From an uncultured Clostridia bacterium (GTDB lineage Bacteria; Bacillota; Clostridia; Oscillospirales; Acutalibacteraceae), in NCBI GenBank assembly GCA_947627135.1, contig CANQUV010000012.1, forward strand, positions 1 to 64,000: DNA of 64,000 nt, given 5' to 3'. Below, in pieces: positions 43,066 to 51,765 of the stretch (positions within the stretch are counted from its first letter, which is position 1; the number at the start of each line of letters is the position of its first letter). Under the pieces are notes generated by a model. That model searched no databases. It was not told where the DNA came from and saw nothing but the letters and a program-made list of their open reading frames with translations. A program made the translations under genes and the position numbers.

Positions 43066-43991
43066 GAGATACAGTAATAAGAACTTTGATCGAACTTGGA
43101 AAAAGAGATAAAAATATTGAACTAATAACCGGTGATTTAGGGTTTGGTGTTCTTAAAAGTTTTTGGGAGACTTTACCTGACCAATTTATAAATGCAGGAA
43201 TTGCAGAACAAAATATGACCGGTGTAGCAGCAGGCCTTGCACTTGAGGGAAAAAAAGTATTTACATATTCAATAGGTAATTTTCCAACACTTCGTTGTTT
43301 GGAGCAAATCAGAAACGATTGTGCTTACCATAATGCAAATGTAAATATAATTTGCGTTGGCGGAGGATATGTTTACGGTTCTTTAGGAATGAGTCATCAT
43401 GCAACTGAGGATATTGCAATACTTCGTGCGTTACCGGATGTTACTGTTATATGTCCAGGAGACCCTAATGAAGCGGCTCTTGCAGTAAAGAAAATAGCAG
43501 ATACACAAGGTACTTGTTATTTAAGACTTGGCAGAGGCGGCGAGAAAACAGTTAATAATATTAAAGAATTTGAAATAGGCAAAGCATATAAATTAAGAGA
43601 TGCAAAAACATTGCCGAAAAAGGTTGCAATTTTTTCAACCGGTGCAATTCTTGAAGAAACATCTTTAGCCTGTGATATGCTTGAAAAAGCAGGTGTTGGG
43701 GTTGAGCAGTACAGCTTCCCCACAGTTAAGCCTATTGATAAAGAAGTAATAAATGATTGTGCCGGCAGATTTGATAATATATTTACCGTTGAAGAGCATA
43801 ACATAATAGGCGGATTTGGAAGTGCAGTTGCAGAAGTTATGGCAGAACTTGAGCATAAAGCAAAACTTCATAGAATCGGTATTAATGATTTTTATTGTAT
43901 TGAAGTAGGAAGCCAGGCATATTTAAGAGAACAGGTTGGAATTAACGCTGAAGGAATTACTGAAAAGGTAGAAGGTGTTTTGAGTGAGTAA
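43062..43991 (+). CDS. Transketolase, C-terminal subunit
   Basis: 309 residues with the pyrimidine-binding domain (Glu in GIAEQNMTGVAAGLALEGKKVFTYSI) and the C-terminal transketolase domain (VEQYSFPTVKPID, FTVEEHNIIGGFGSAVAEV). It pairs with the preceding gene, overlapping at ATGAG. The stop overlaps the next glycosyltransferase start by 8 bases, tying it to the glycan locus. Confidence 0.92.
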   Translation: MRDTVIRTLIELGKRDKNIELITGDLGFGVLKSFWETLPDQFINAGIAEQNMTGVAAGLALEGKKVFTYSIGNFPTLRCLEQIRNDCAYHNANVNIICVGGGYVYGSLGMSHHATEDIAILRALPDVTVICPGDPNEAALAVKKIADTQGTCYLRLGRGGEKTVNNIKEFEIGKAYKLRDAKTLPKKVAIFSTGAILEETSLACDMLEKAGVGVEQYSFPTVKPIDKEVINDCAGRFDNIFTVEEHNIIGGFGSAVAEVMAELEHKAKLHRIGINDFYCIEVGSQAYLREQVGINAEGITEKVEGVLSE

Positions 43992-45081
43992 AATTTTAAT
44001 ACTTGCAAATCATTACAACACATTGAGAATTTTTCGCAGGGAACTTATTAAAAAACTGGCTGAATTAGGAAACGAAGTTATTATTTCTATGCCCCCCGAT
44101 GAACAAAAGGAAATTGATACAATTGAATCCTACGGAAGCAAGGTTATTCTTACTGATATGGAACGCAGAGGAATGAACCCAGTTAAGGATATTTCACTTC
44201 TTAAACGCTACAAAAAACTTATTAAAGAAGTGAATCCTGATAAGGTCATTACATATACAATTAAGCCAAACATATACGGTTCACTTGCTTGTAAATCCTT
44301 AAAAATTCCACACTATTGCAATGTAACGGGTCTTGGTTCTACATATATGGCAGACGGAGGATTAATGAGAAAACTTGTATCAATTATGTATAAGTTTTCG
44401 ATGAATAAAGCAGAAAAAATCTTTTTTGAAAATGTAGGTAACAGAGATACTCTTGTAAATGAAAAAATAGTAAGAAAAGAACAAACAGTTGTTATGGCTG
44501 GTGCCGGCGTTAATGTTGATGAATTTGCATTTTGCGATTACCCTCAGGATGACGGAATGATTCATTTTCTTAATGTTGGCAGAATTATGAAAGAAAAAGG
44601 CATGGATGAGCTTTTTTATGCTATAAAAAAAATCAAGTCAGAATATACAAATACTACATTTGATTTTATAGGTTGGTATGAAGATAATTATAAAGATACG
44701 GTTGAACAACTGCAAAATGAAAACTTGATATCCTTTCACGGCTTTCAAAGTGATGTAACACCCTTTATTAAAAAAGCACATTGTATTGTACATCCTTCAT
44801 ATCACGAAGGAATGTCAAATACGCTCCTTGAATCCTGCTCAATGGGAAGACCGATAATAACAAGCAATATCCATGGCTGTCTTGAGGCTGTTGAAGAAGG
44901 CAAAAACGGATTCTTGTGTAATGTAAAAGACGGCGAAGACCTGTATTTAAAGCTTAAACAGTTTATAAAATTATCATATGAAGAAAAGAAAAAAATGGGT
45001 AAATATGCAAGAGAATTCGTCTGTAAAAACTTTAATAAAGTTGATGTTGTAAATAAAACAATTGAGGAAATAGGATTATGA
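43984..45081 (+). CDS. GT4-family glycosyltransferase
   Basis: A 365-residue GT-B retaining glycosyltransferase starting at GTG 43984. The N-terminal domain has ILILANHYNTLRIFRRELIKKL and TYTIKPNIYGSLACKSLKIPHYCNVTGLGS. The C-terminal nucleotide-sugar-binding region shows RIMKEKGMDELFYAI and YHEGMSNTLLESCSMGRPIITSNIHGC (the E-x7-E motif). It resembles PglA/CapM-type enzymes that add the second sugar to an undecaprenyl-linked precursor. The donor is unknown. Confidence 0.9.
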   Translation: MSKILILANHYNTLRIFRRELIKKLAELGNEVIISMPPDEQKEIDTIESYGSKVILTDMERRGMNPVKDISLLKRYKKLIKEVNPDKVITYTIKPNIYGSLACKSLKIPHYCNVTGLGSTYMADGGLMRKLVSIMYKFSMNKAEKIFFENVGNRDTLVNEKIVRKEQTVVMAGAGVNVDEFAFCDYPQDDGMIHFLNVGRIMKEKGMDELFYAIKKIKSEYTNTTFDFIGWYEDNYKDTVEQLQNENLISFHGFQSDVTPFIKKAHCIVHPSYHEGMSNTLLESCSMGRPIITSNIHGCLEAVEEGKNGFLCNVKDGEDLYLKLKQFIKLSYEEKKKMGKYAREFVCKNFNKVDVVNKTIEEIGL

Positions 45082-45264
45082 TAACAGATTATAATTGTAC
45101 TTAAATATAGAGTTTTGAAAAATTAATTAAAGTATGGTTTATTTTTTTGCTTTAATTTTATTTAATATGAAGAAATAAATAAAAAAATATATTGAATTAA
45201 ACTTGTAAAAATCAGTTGTATTATAAGAGATAGTAATAGACACTAATATAAAGAAGGGCGTATT

Positions 45265-46380
45265 ATGAATTTAATTAGAGTTTTGCATGTAATTACAGGA
45301 ATTAGCAATCGGGGGGGGGCAGAGAACTATGTAATGAATATGTACAGAAATATAGACCGTACGAAAGTACAGTTTGATTTTCTCCTTCGCAGTCGAGAGG
45401 CAGCGTATGAAGAAGAAATAAAAAAACTGGGCGGACGAATATTTTATACATCAGAATATCCTCGGCATTTTATAAAAAACAAGAAAGAAGTAGAAGCGTT
45501 TTTTGAAAGTCATAAGGATTATGATATAGTTCATGTCCATGCAAATGCTCTAATTTATATGACCGTACTGAAAATTGCAAAAAAGCACAATATAAATTGC
45601 AGGATTATGCATAGCCACAATACAGATACAAAAAGACCAATATATAGAATTATACATAATTTTAATAAGCAATTTATAAATAAATGGGCAACAGATTACT
45701 TTGCTTGTTCTACCGAAGCCGGTAAATGGATGTTTAAAAATGATTTTGTGTTAAGAAAAAATGCAGTAGATGTAAATAAATTTCAGAAAGATAAAGAAGT
45801 ACGCAAGAAAATAAGAAAAGATTTAGGTGTAGAAGACAAGTTCGTAATTGGACATATAGGGCGTTTTGTTATTCAAAAAAATCATACATTTTTATTAAAG
45901 ATATTTAATGAGTATCATAAAAAAAATCCGGAATCTGTACTATTACTTGTGGGTGATGGGTATTTAGAAGAGGACATTAAAAACCTTGTAAATGAATACG
46001 GATTAAAAGATAGTGTTAAATTTTTAGGTAATCGTAGTGATGTTGATACTGTTTTTCAGGCATTTGACATTATGGTTTTTCCGTCATTGTTTGAGGGATT
46101 GCCGGTTGTAATAGTAGAAGCACAGGCAGCAAATGTACCATGTATAATTTCAGATAATATCACCGATGAAGTCTTAATAACCTCATCTGTTAAAAAGTTA
46201 TCTTTGGATGAGGAAGTAGAAACTTGGATCAAAAATATAAACCAATTTAAAAATTATGATAAGCCTTCTGAAGAAGAAATTATGAAAAAATTTATATTGG
46301 TCGGATTTGATTCAAAAAGTGCAGCAAAAGAATTACAATCCTTTTATTTGAATAAAGCATATCATAAGGTTAAAAATTGA
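45265..46380 (+). CDS. GT4-family glycosyltransferase, tandem copy 1 (in frame, G9 tract)
   Basis: 371 residues. The N-terminus MNLIRVLHVITGISNRGGAENYVMNMYRN is followed by a GT-B fold ending in HIGRFVIQKNHTFLLKIFNEY and LFEGLPVVIVEAQAANVPCIIS. The tract GGGGGGGGG at 45311-45319 encodes RGGA at codons 16-19, just after the start, so slippage would abolish the protein almost entirely. It is nearly identical to the neighbour at 46690 over about the first 250 residues, then diverges. GAAGGGCG lies before the ATG. Confidence 0.9.
   Translation: MNLIRVLHVITGISNRGGAENYVMNMYRNIDRTKVQFDFLLRSREAAYEEEIKKLGGRIFYTSEYPRHFIKNKKEVEAFFESHKDYDIVHVHANALIYMTVLKIAKKHNINCRIMHSHNTDTKRPIYRIIHNFNKQFINKWATDYFACSTEAGKWMFKNDFVLRKNAVDVNKFQKDKEVRKKIRKDLGVEDKFVIGHIGRFVIQKNHTFLLKIFNEYHKKNPESVLLLVGDGYLEEDIKNLVNEYGLKDSVKFLGNRSDVDTVFQAFDIMVFPSLFEGLPVVIVEAQAANVPCIISDNITDEVLITSSVKKLSLDEEVETWIKNINQFKNYDKPSEEEIMKKFILVGFDSKSAAKELQSFYLNKAYHKVKN
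45311..45319 (+). repeat. Poly-G tract (G9) in GT4 copy 1
   Basis: Nine G residues within codons 16-19. The tandem paralogue has GGTAACGGAGGAGCA at the same place and no tract, so only this copy is slippage-prone. Confidence 0.9.
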
Positions 46381-46585
46381 TGTTAAAGTATTAATTATAA
46401 TGATATGTAAAATTGTAAATCCACAGCAGAGGATACTTTTCTATATTAGTACAGGCGTCAGTACAGGCGTCAAAAACGGAAAACTTATTATTTGTAATGA
46501 TTTTTCTATCAATAGTACACTTGAAATCTTCAAAATATTTGCAGAAACTATAAAAATTAAAGAAGATAAATTTTATTTAATATAA
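46381..46585 (+). pseudogene. Decayed 5' fragment of a GT2 glycosyltransferase
   Basis: The listed 61-residue ORF is not a gene. The DNA (GTTAAAGTATTAATTATAATG..AAACTTATTATTTGTAATG) aligns with the start of the GT2 gene at 47798, and ..NGKLIICNDFSINSTLEIF corresponds to NWELIICNDCSTDNTLEIL. A 12-base tandem repeat (AGTACAGGCGTC twice, 46448-46471) is inserted. It is the truncated partner left by a tandem duplication of the GT4-GT2 segment. Confidence 0.85.
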
Positions 46586-46689
46586 AATATAAAGAAATAG
46601 ATTAAAAAATTATATTGATTCAAACTTGTAAAAATCAGTTATAAATAATAAGTAATAGTAATAGATGCTAATATAAAGAAGGGTGTAGT

Positions 46690-47796
46690 ATGAGCTTAGT
46701 TAGAGTTTTGCATGTCATTACAGGAATGGGTAACGGAGGAGCAGAAGCATATATAATGAATATGTACAGAAATATAGACCGTACGAAAGTACAGTTTGAT
46801 TTTCTCCTTCGCAGTCGAGAGACAGCGTATGAAGAAGAAATAAAAAAACTGGGCGGACGAATATTTTATACATCAGAATATCCTCGGCATTTTATAAAAA
46901 ACAAGAAAGAAGTAGAAGCGTTTTTTGAAAGTCATAAGGATTATGATATAGTTCATGTCCATGCAAATGCTCTAATTTATATGACCGTACTGAAAATTGC
47001 AAAAAAGCACAATATAAATTGCAGGATTATGCATAGCCACAATACAGATACAAAAAGACCAATATATAGAATTATACATAATTTTAATAAGCAATTTATA
47101 AATAAATGGGCAACAGATTATTTTGCCTGTTCTACCGAAGCCGGTAAATGGATGTTTAAAAATGATTTTATATTAAGAAAAAATGCAATAAATATAGATA
47201 AATTTCAGAAAGATAAAGAAGTACGCAAGAAAATAAGAAAAGATTTAGGTGTAGAAGATAAGTTTGTAATTGGTCATGTAGGACGCTTTACTATTCAAAA
47301 AAATCATACATTTTTATTAAAAATATTTAATGAGTATTATAAAAAAAATCCGGAATCTGTACTATTACTTGTGGGTGATGGGTATTTAGAAAAGGACATT
47401 AAAAACCTTGTAAATGAATACGGATTAAAAGATAGTGTTAAATTTTTAGGTTCACGTAGTGATGTTGATACTGTTTTTCAGGCATTTGACATTATGGTTT
47501 TTCCATCATTAAATGAGGGTTTTGGAATTGCTGTTTTAGAAGCACAAGCAGCTGGTGTTTCTTGTATTATTTCATCTAATATACCAAATGAAGTTATACA
47601 ATCTTCAATTGTTAAAAAATTAAGTTTGGATGATACTGTTGATGAATGGGTAAAAAATATAGATATAATAAGGAATAGCGAAAAAATTGAGCAGAAAACA
47701 TCGATTAACGAATTAAAAATGGCCGGCTATGATATAAAGACTGCGGCAAAGAAATTACAATCCTTTTATTTGAGTAAATCACATCAGGAGAGTTAA
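46690..47796 (+). CDS. GT4-family glycosyltransferase, tandem copy 2
   Basis: 368 residues, a paralogue of the gene at 45265. The core from MNMYRNIDRTKVQFDFLLRSRE to about residue 250 is nearly the same, including at DNA level, while the C-terminal donor-binding part differs (LNEGFGIAVLEAQAAGVSCIISSNIPNE). The donor sugar may therefore differ. It lacks the poly-G tract. About 90 bases upstream of both copies are also alike, so both carry the same translation signals. It is followed one base later by a GT2 gene. Confidence 0.9.
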   Translation: MSLVRVLHVITGMGNGGAEAYIMNMYRNIDRTKVQFDFLLRSRETAYEEEIKKLGGRIFYTSEYPRHFIKNKKEVEAFFESHKDYDIVHVHANALIYMTVLKIAKKHNINCRIMHSHNTDTKRPIYRIIHNFNKQFINKWATDYFACSTEAGKWMFKNDFILRKNAINIDKFQKDKEVRKKIRKDLGVEDKFVIGHVGRFTIQKNHTFLLKIFNEYYKKNPESVLLLVGDGYLEKDIKNLVNEYGLKDSVKFLGSRSDVDTVFQAFDIMVFPSLNEGFGIAVLEAQAAGVSCIISSNIPNEVIQSSIVKKLSLDDTVDEWVKNIDIIRNSEKIEQKTSINELKMAGYDIKTAAKKLQSFYLSKSHQES

Positions 47797-47797
47797 A

Positions 47798-48598
47798 ATG
47801 AACGATAAAGTATCAATTATTATGGCATGTTATAACTGTGAATCAACAGTAGAAAAAGCTATTGATTCTATATTAAAACAAACATATAAAAATTGGGAAC
47901 TTATTATTTGTAACGATTGTTCCACAGATAATACACTGGAGATTCTGAAAAATTATCTAACTAAATATCCTGATAAAATAAAATTAATACAAAATGATAA
48001 AAACTTAAAATTACCGGCATCTTTAAATCATTGTCTAAAATATGCCGATGGAAAATATGTTGCCAGAATGGACGGAGATGATGTATCTCATCCTCAACGA
48101 TTAGAAAAACAAGTTAAGTATTTGGAAGACCATACCGATATTGATTTGGTAGGTACATCAATGGAGGTATTTAACGGAAAGGAAATTACAGGTATAATAA
48201 GTAATATTTCTAATCCAACTAAATACGACTTAAAAAAATCGCCGTGTTTTTGCCATGCGACAATAATGACATACAAATATGTGTATGATAAGTTAAACGG
48301 TTATACTTTAAACAAAAGAGCAATTCGCTGTGAAGACGTTGATCTATGGTTTAGGTTTTTTGCGGCAGGTTATAAAGGAGCAAATATTCAAGAATGTTTA
48401 TACATAGTTACAGATGATGAAAATGCACATAGTCGTAGAAAATTTACCGATCGTATAAATGCAATGAAAACATTATTTTTTGGATATAGATTGTTAAAAT
48501 ATCCTATTTATTGGTATCCCTGGGTGTTGAATCCGGTAGTAAAAGGATTAGTGCCAAAATTTATATATACTTTTTTAAGAAATCAAAAATTTAAGTAA
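47798..48598 (+). CDS. GT2-family glycosyltransferase
   Basis: A 266-residue inverting GT-A transferase. The nucleotide-binding motif reads IIMACYNCESTVEKAIDSILKQTYKNWELIICNDCSTDNT and the metal-binding part reads RMDGDDVSHPQRLEKQ (DxD). IRCEDVDLWFRFFAAG carries the likely catalytic Asp. It probably extends the repeat unit. The 5' part of the same gene is duplicated as a decayed fragment at 46381. Confidence 0.9.
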   Translation: MNDKVSIIMACYNCESTVEKAIDSILKQTYKNWELIICNDCSTDNTLEILKNYLTKYPDKIKLIQNDKNLKLPASLNHCLKYADGKYVARMDGDDVSHPQRLEKQVKYLEDHTDIDLVGTSMEVFNGKEITGIISNISNPTKYDLKKSPCFCHATIMTYKYVYDKLNGYTLNKRAIRCEDVDLWFRFFAAGYKGANIQECLYIVTDDENAHSRRKFTDRINAMKTLFFGYRLLKYPIYWYPWVLNPVVKGLVPKFIYTFLRNQKFK

Positions 48599-48622
48599 GT
48601 TTTGCTATGCAGAGGCGGCTAT

Positions 48623-49744
48623 ATGTTTAAAATACTTTTTTTTATACCTGATTTAGGTCAGGGCGGGGCTGAAAAAGTTCTTGTAAACCTTGTAAATAAT
48701 ATGGACAAAAATAAATTTGATATTACTGTTCAAACATTATTTGCAGGAGGAGTAAACGAACAATATTTAAATAAAGATATAAAGTATAAATATTGTTATA
48801 AGAAAACCTTCAGAGGAAACAGCCAAATTTTAAAATTATTTTCACCACAAAGGCTTTATAAGAAATTTATAAAAGAAAGGTATGATATTGTTGTGTCATA
48901 TCTTGAAGGACCAACTGCAAGAATTGTAAGCGGTTGTACAGATAAAGATACTAAACTTGTAAGTTGGATTCATGTAGAACAACATACCAAAGAAAAAGCA
49001 TCACATTCATTTAAAAATTATGAAGAAGCAAAAAAATGTTACGAGAAATTTGATAATACAATTTGTGTTTCTAATTATGTAAAAAAAGATTTTATAAAAA
49101 TATTTGATTTTGAAAAACCAATTGAAGTTTTGTATAACACCAATGAAACAAAACAAATTTTAGAATTAGCAAAAGAAAAAGCTGAAGATTTTAACTATTC
49201 GGGAATAAATATTTGTGCCGTCGGAACATTGAAAAAATCCAAAGGATTTGATAGATTAATCAGGGTGCAGAGAAAATTAAAAGATGACGGGTTAGATACG
49301 AAATTTTTTATTCTTGGAGAAGGTCCCGAAAGGGAAAATTTGATTAATTTAGCAAAAGAGAATAAAGTAGAGGACACATTTATATTTCACGGTTATGAAA
49401 CTAATCCGTATAAGTATATTTCAAAATGCGACTTATTTGTATGTGCTTCATTTGCTGAAGGCTTTAGTACAGCTGCTACCGAAGCGCTTGTTTTAGGTAT
49501 TCCGATAGTAACAGTTGAAGTGTCCGGTATGAAAGAAATGCTGGGAGAAAATAACGAATACGGAATTGTAACGGAAAACGATGAGGATGCTCTTTATGAG
49601 GGTATAAAAAAAATACTTACAACTGATGATTTGCTTTCAAATTATGCAGAAAAAGCAAAAGAGAGAGGTAAGTATTTTAGTACAGAAAAAACTGTACAGG
49701 CAGTTGAAGATATGTTAAAAACTGTGATGAAAGAGGCGGATTAA
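48623..49744 (+). CDS. GT4-family glycosyltransferase
   Basis: 373 residues from ATG 48623, which lies 7 bases after AGAGG; the track starts 7 codons too early. Motifs: FFIPDLGQGGAEKVLVNLVNNM at the N-terminus, AVGTLKKSKGFDRLI and CASFAEGFSTAATEALVLGIPIVTVEVSG (E-x7-E) in the donor domain. It is a normal-length GT-B retaining enzyme with no membrane helix. The next gene begins one base after its stop codon. Confidence 0.9.
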   Translation: MFKILFFIPDLGQGGAEKVLVNLVNNMDKNKFDITVQTLFAGGVNEQYLNKDIKYKYCYKKTFRGNSQILKLFSPQRLYKKFIKERYDIVVSYLEGPTARIVSGCTDKDTKLVSWIHVEQHTKEKASHSFKNYEEAKKCYEKFDNTICVSNYVKKDFIKIFDFEKPIEVLYNTNETKQILELAKEKAEDFNYSGINICAVGTLKKSKGFDRLIRVQRKLKDDGLDTKFFILGEGPERENLINLAKENKVEDTFIFHGYETNPYKYISKCDLFVCASFAEGFSTAATEALVLGIPIVTVEVSGMKEMLGENNEYGIVTENDEDALYEGIKKILTTDDLLSNYAEKAKERGKYFSTEKTVQAVEDMLKTVMKEAD

Positions 49745-49745
49745 C

Positions 49746-51578
49746 TTGGATTTCAGTAAAATAAAACTTGTTATTTGGGATTTAGACGAAACTTTATGGA
49801 AAGGTACTTTATCAGAAGAGGAAGTTTCTTTACCAGAAAAAAATAAAGATTTAATAATTCGTCTTACTGATATTGGTATTGTTAACTCAATTTGCAGTAA
49901 AAACTATGAGGATCAAGTAAAAAATGAACTGGATAAATATGGTTTATGGGATTATTTTGTATTTAAATCAATAAATTGGAACGCTAAGGGTAACCGTGTA
50001 AAACAAATAATAAATGATATGCAGCTTCGGCCGGTTAATGTTTTGTTTGTTGATGATAATTTTTCCAATATAGAAGAGGTAAAATATTTTTGCCCTGAAA
50101 TTATGACTGCTACTCCGGATATTGTTAATAGTTTAGCTGAATGGTCAAATCATCAGGAACTTAAAGACTTAAATCACAAAAGATTAAAACAGTATAAAAT
50201 TCTTGAAGAAAAGGCATCACAAAAGCAAAACTTTAATAGCAATGAAGAGTTTTTAAAAAGCAGTAATATTATTTTGAAAATACATAAAAATTGTTTAGAT
50301 GAGGCTGAAAGAATACATGAACTCGTTATGAGGTCTAATCAGCTTAATTTTACCAAAAAGCGTGATTCACTTGAAGAAATTAAAAGAATATTAAAAGATG
50401 AAACATATAATAACGGTTATGTTACAGTAAAAGATAACTTTGGAGATTACGGAATAATAGGATTTTTTTCTGTTAAGGACAATAAGTGCATACACTTTTT
50501 ATTCTCTTGCAGAACTTTGGGGATGGGAATCGAACAGTATGTTTATAATTATCTTGGTCGCCCCCAATTGGAAACAGTAGGAGAGGTTATCAGCGATATT
50601 TCTTCAACTCAAATGCCTGTTTGGATAAATCAAAGTAATGTAAAAGCAGCAGCGGAAAACAATAATATACAGATGACAGAATTTGATAAGCATACAGTTC
50701 TTATTAAAGGACCTTGTGACTTGTATCAGATCTTTCCGTTTATCAATAAGTCAGATTGTATAGATACAGAATTTACCTATGTGCTTGCTAATGGTTCAAC
50801 AGTTGAAAGTACAGGACATACTACTCATATTGTTGAAGCTGACAGATTAACTGATTTGCAGAAAAAGACAATTACTGAAGAATTACCGTTTATGGATATG
50901 GGTGCATATTGCGACAATATATTCAAATATCCGTATAAAGTAGTAGTTTTAAGCATTTTACAAGATTGTAATCTTGGCGTTTACAGAAGAAAAGAAACAG
51001 GAGAACGCTTTGCTTTTATTGAGTTTACAAGCGATATGACCAATCCTGGAAATTTTGACAAACTTATAAATAAGAAGTGTAATGTAGGCGGTTTTAATTT
51101 TACAAAAGACTTTTTAAATAATTTTTCAGAAAAGTATGAATTTTTGGGTCGTAATTCACCGCAGACAATTTTGGAAAATATTAAGTATATACGAAATCAG
51201 TTAAATAATGATTGTATTTTGGTTTTAATGCTTGGAACTGAAACATTTTACGACATGGGAGATAATCTTGCATATAAGGATAGACATATCTTTCATAAAC
51301 AGGTCAATGAATTGATAAGGGAATGGTCAAATTATCAAGATAATGTTGAATTAGTTGATGTTAATAAATATATAACAGGTCCTGAAAGTTATTATGATCA
51401 CATTAATCATTTTATTAAACCTGTGTATTATAATTTGGCAAAAGACATTGTAAATATAATTAATAAATATATTAATAGTGATATTTCGCAAGCACCAAAA
51501 TCTAAAATTATTTATATGAAATTGCATGATTACGTTGGAGAAAAATTAGGTAAATTTAGAGATAAATTTAGAGGTTAA
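49746..51578 (+). CDS. FkbH-like HAD protein with acetyltransferase and SGNH-like regions
   Basis: 610 residues from TTG 49746. Residues 1-140 are a HAD-IIIC phosphatase-like domain (WDLDETLWKGTL, VLFVDDNFSN). About 170-310 is the GNAT-like part of FkbH proteins (RSNQLNFTKKRDSLEEI, LFSCRTLGMGIEQYV). About 330-600 is SGNH-like: VLSILQDCNLG in place of the GDS motif, and SYYDHINHF with the usual Asp-His pair. FkbH proteins load or transfer three-carbon acyl groups such as glyceryl or lactyl. It may decorate the polysaccharide with such a group. The catalytic Ser position reads DC, so the SGNH part may be altered. Confidence 0.8.
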   Translation: MDFSKIKLVIWDLDETLWKGTLSEEEVSLPEKNKDLIIRLTDIGIVNSICSKNYEDQVKNELDKYGLWDYFVFKSINWNAKGNRVKQIINDMQLRPVNVLFVDDNFSNIEEVKYFCPEIMTATPDIVNSLAEWSNHQELKDLNHKRLKQYKILEEKASQKQNFNSNEEFLKSSNIILKIHKNCLDEAERIHELVMRSNQLNFTKKRDSLEEIKRILKDETYNNGYVTVKDNFGDYGIIGFFSVKDNKCIHFLFSCRTLGMGIEQYVYNYLGRPQLETVGEVISDISSTQMPVWINQSNVKAAAENNNIQMTEFDKHTVLIKGPCDLYQIFPFINKSDCIDTEFTYVLANGSTVESTGHTTHIVEADRLTDLQKKTITEELPFMDMGAYCDNIFKYPYKVVVLSILQDCNLGVYRRKETGERFAFIEFTSDMTNPGNFDKLINKKCNVGGFNFTKDFLNNFSEKYEFLGRNSPQTILENIKYIRNQLNNDCILVLMLGTETFYDMGDNLAYKDRHIFHKQVNELIREWSNYQDNVELVDVNKYITGPESYYDHINHFIKPVYYNLAKDIVNIINKYINSDISQAPKSKIIYMKLHDYVGEKLGKFRDKFRG

Positions 51579-51579
51579 G

Positions 51580-51744
51580 ATGGTAAAACCAATTAAAATT
51601 AGTGATATAAAAATTAAAAATAATAGAAATATATCAATCGAACTGTTGCGTGTTATATCAATGCTTTTAATTGTATCACAGCATTTTATGGAAAATACAG
51701 GAATTATAGCCAACACTGCAATAGGTAATAGTGTGTATTTTTAA
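51580..51744 (+). pseudogene. 5' fragment of an acyltransferase-3 gene
   Basis: ATG to TAA gives 54 residues (..NRNISIELLRVISMLLIVSQHFMENTG..). The RNISIELLRVISMLLIVSQHF segment matches the N-terminus of acyltransferase-3 proteins, and the intact one at 62739 has HTGIELLRIISMLMVLSLHFF. The remaining 300 or more residues are missing, so it is a truncated remnant in the locus. It was absent from the ORF track. Confidence 0.85.
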
Positions 51745-51765
51745 AATTTAAAATTGGAGAAAAAT

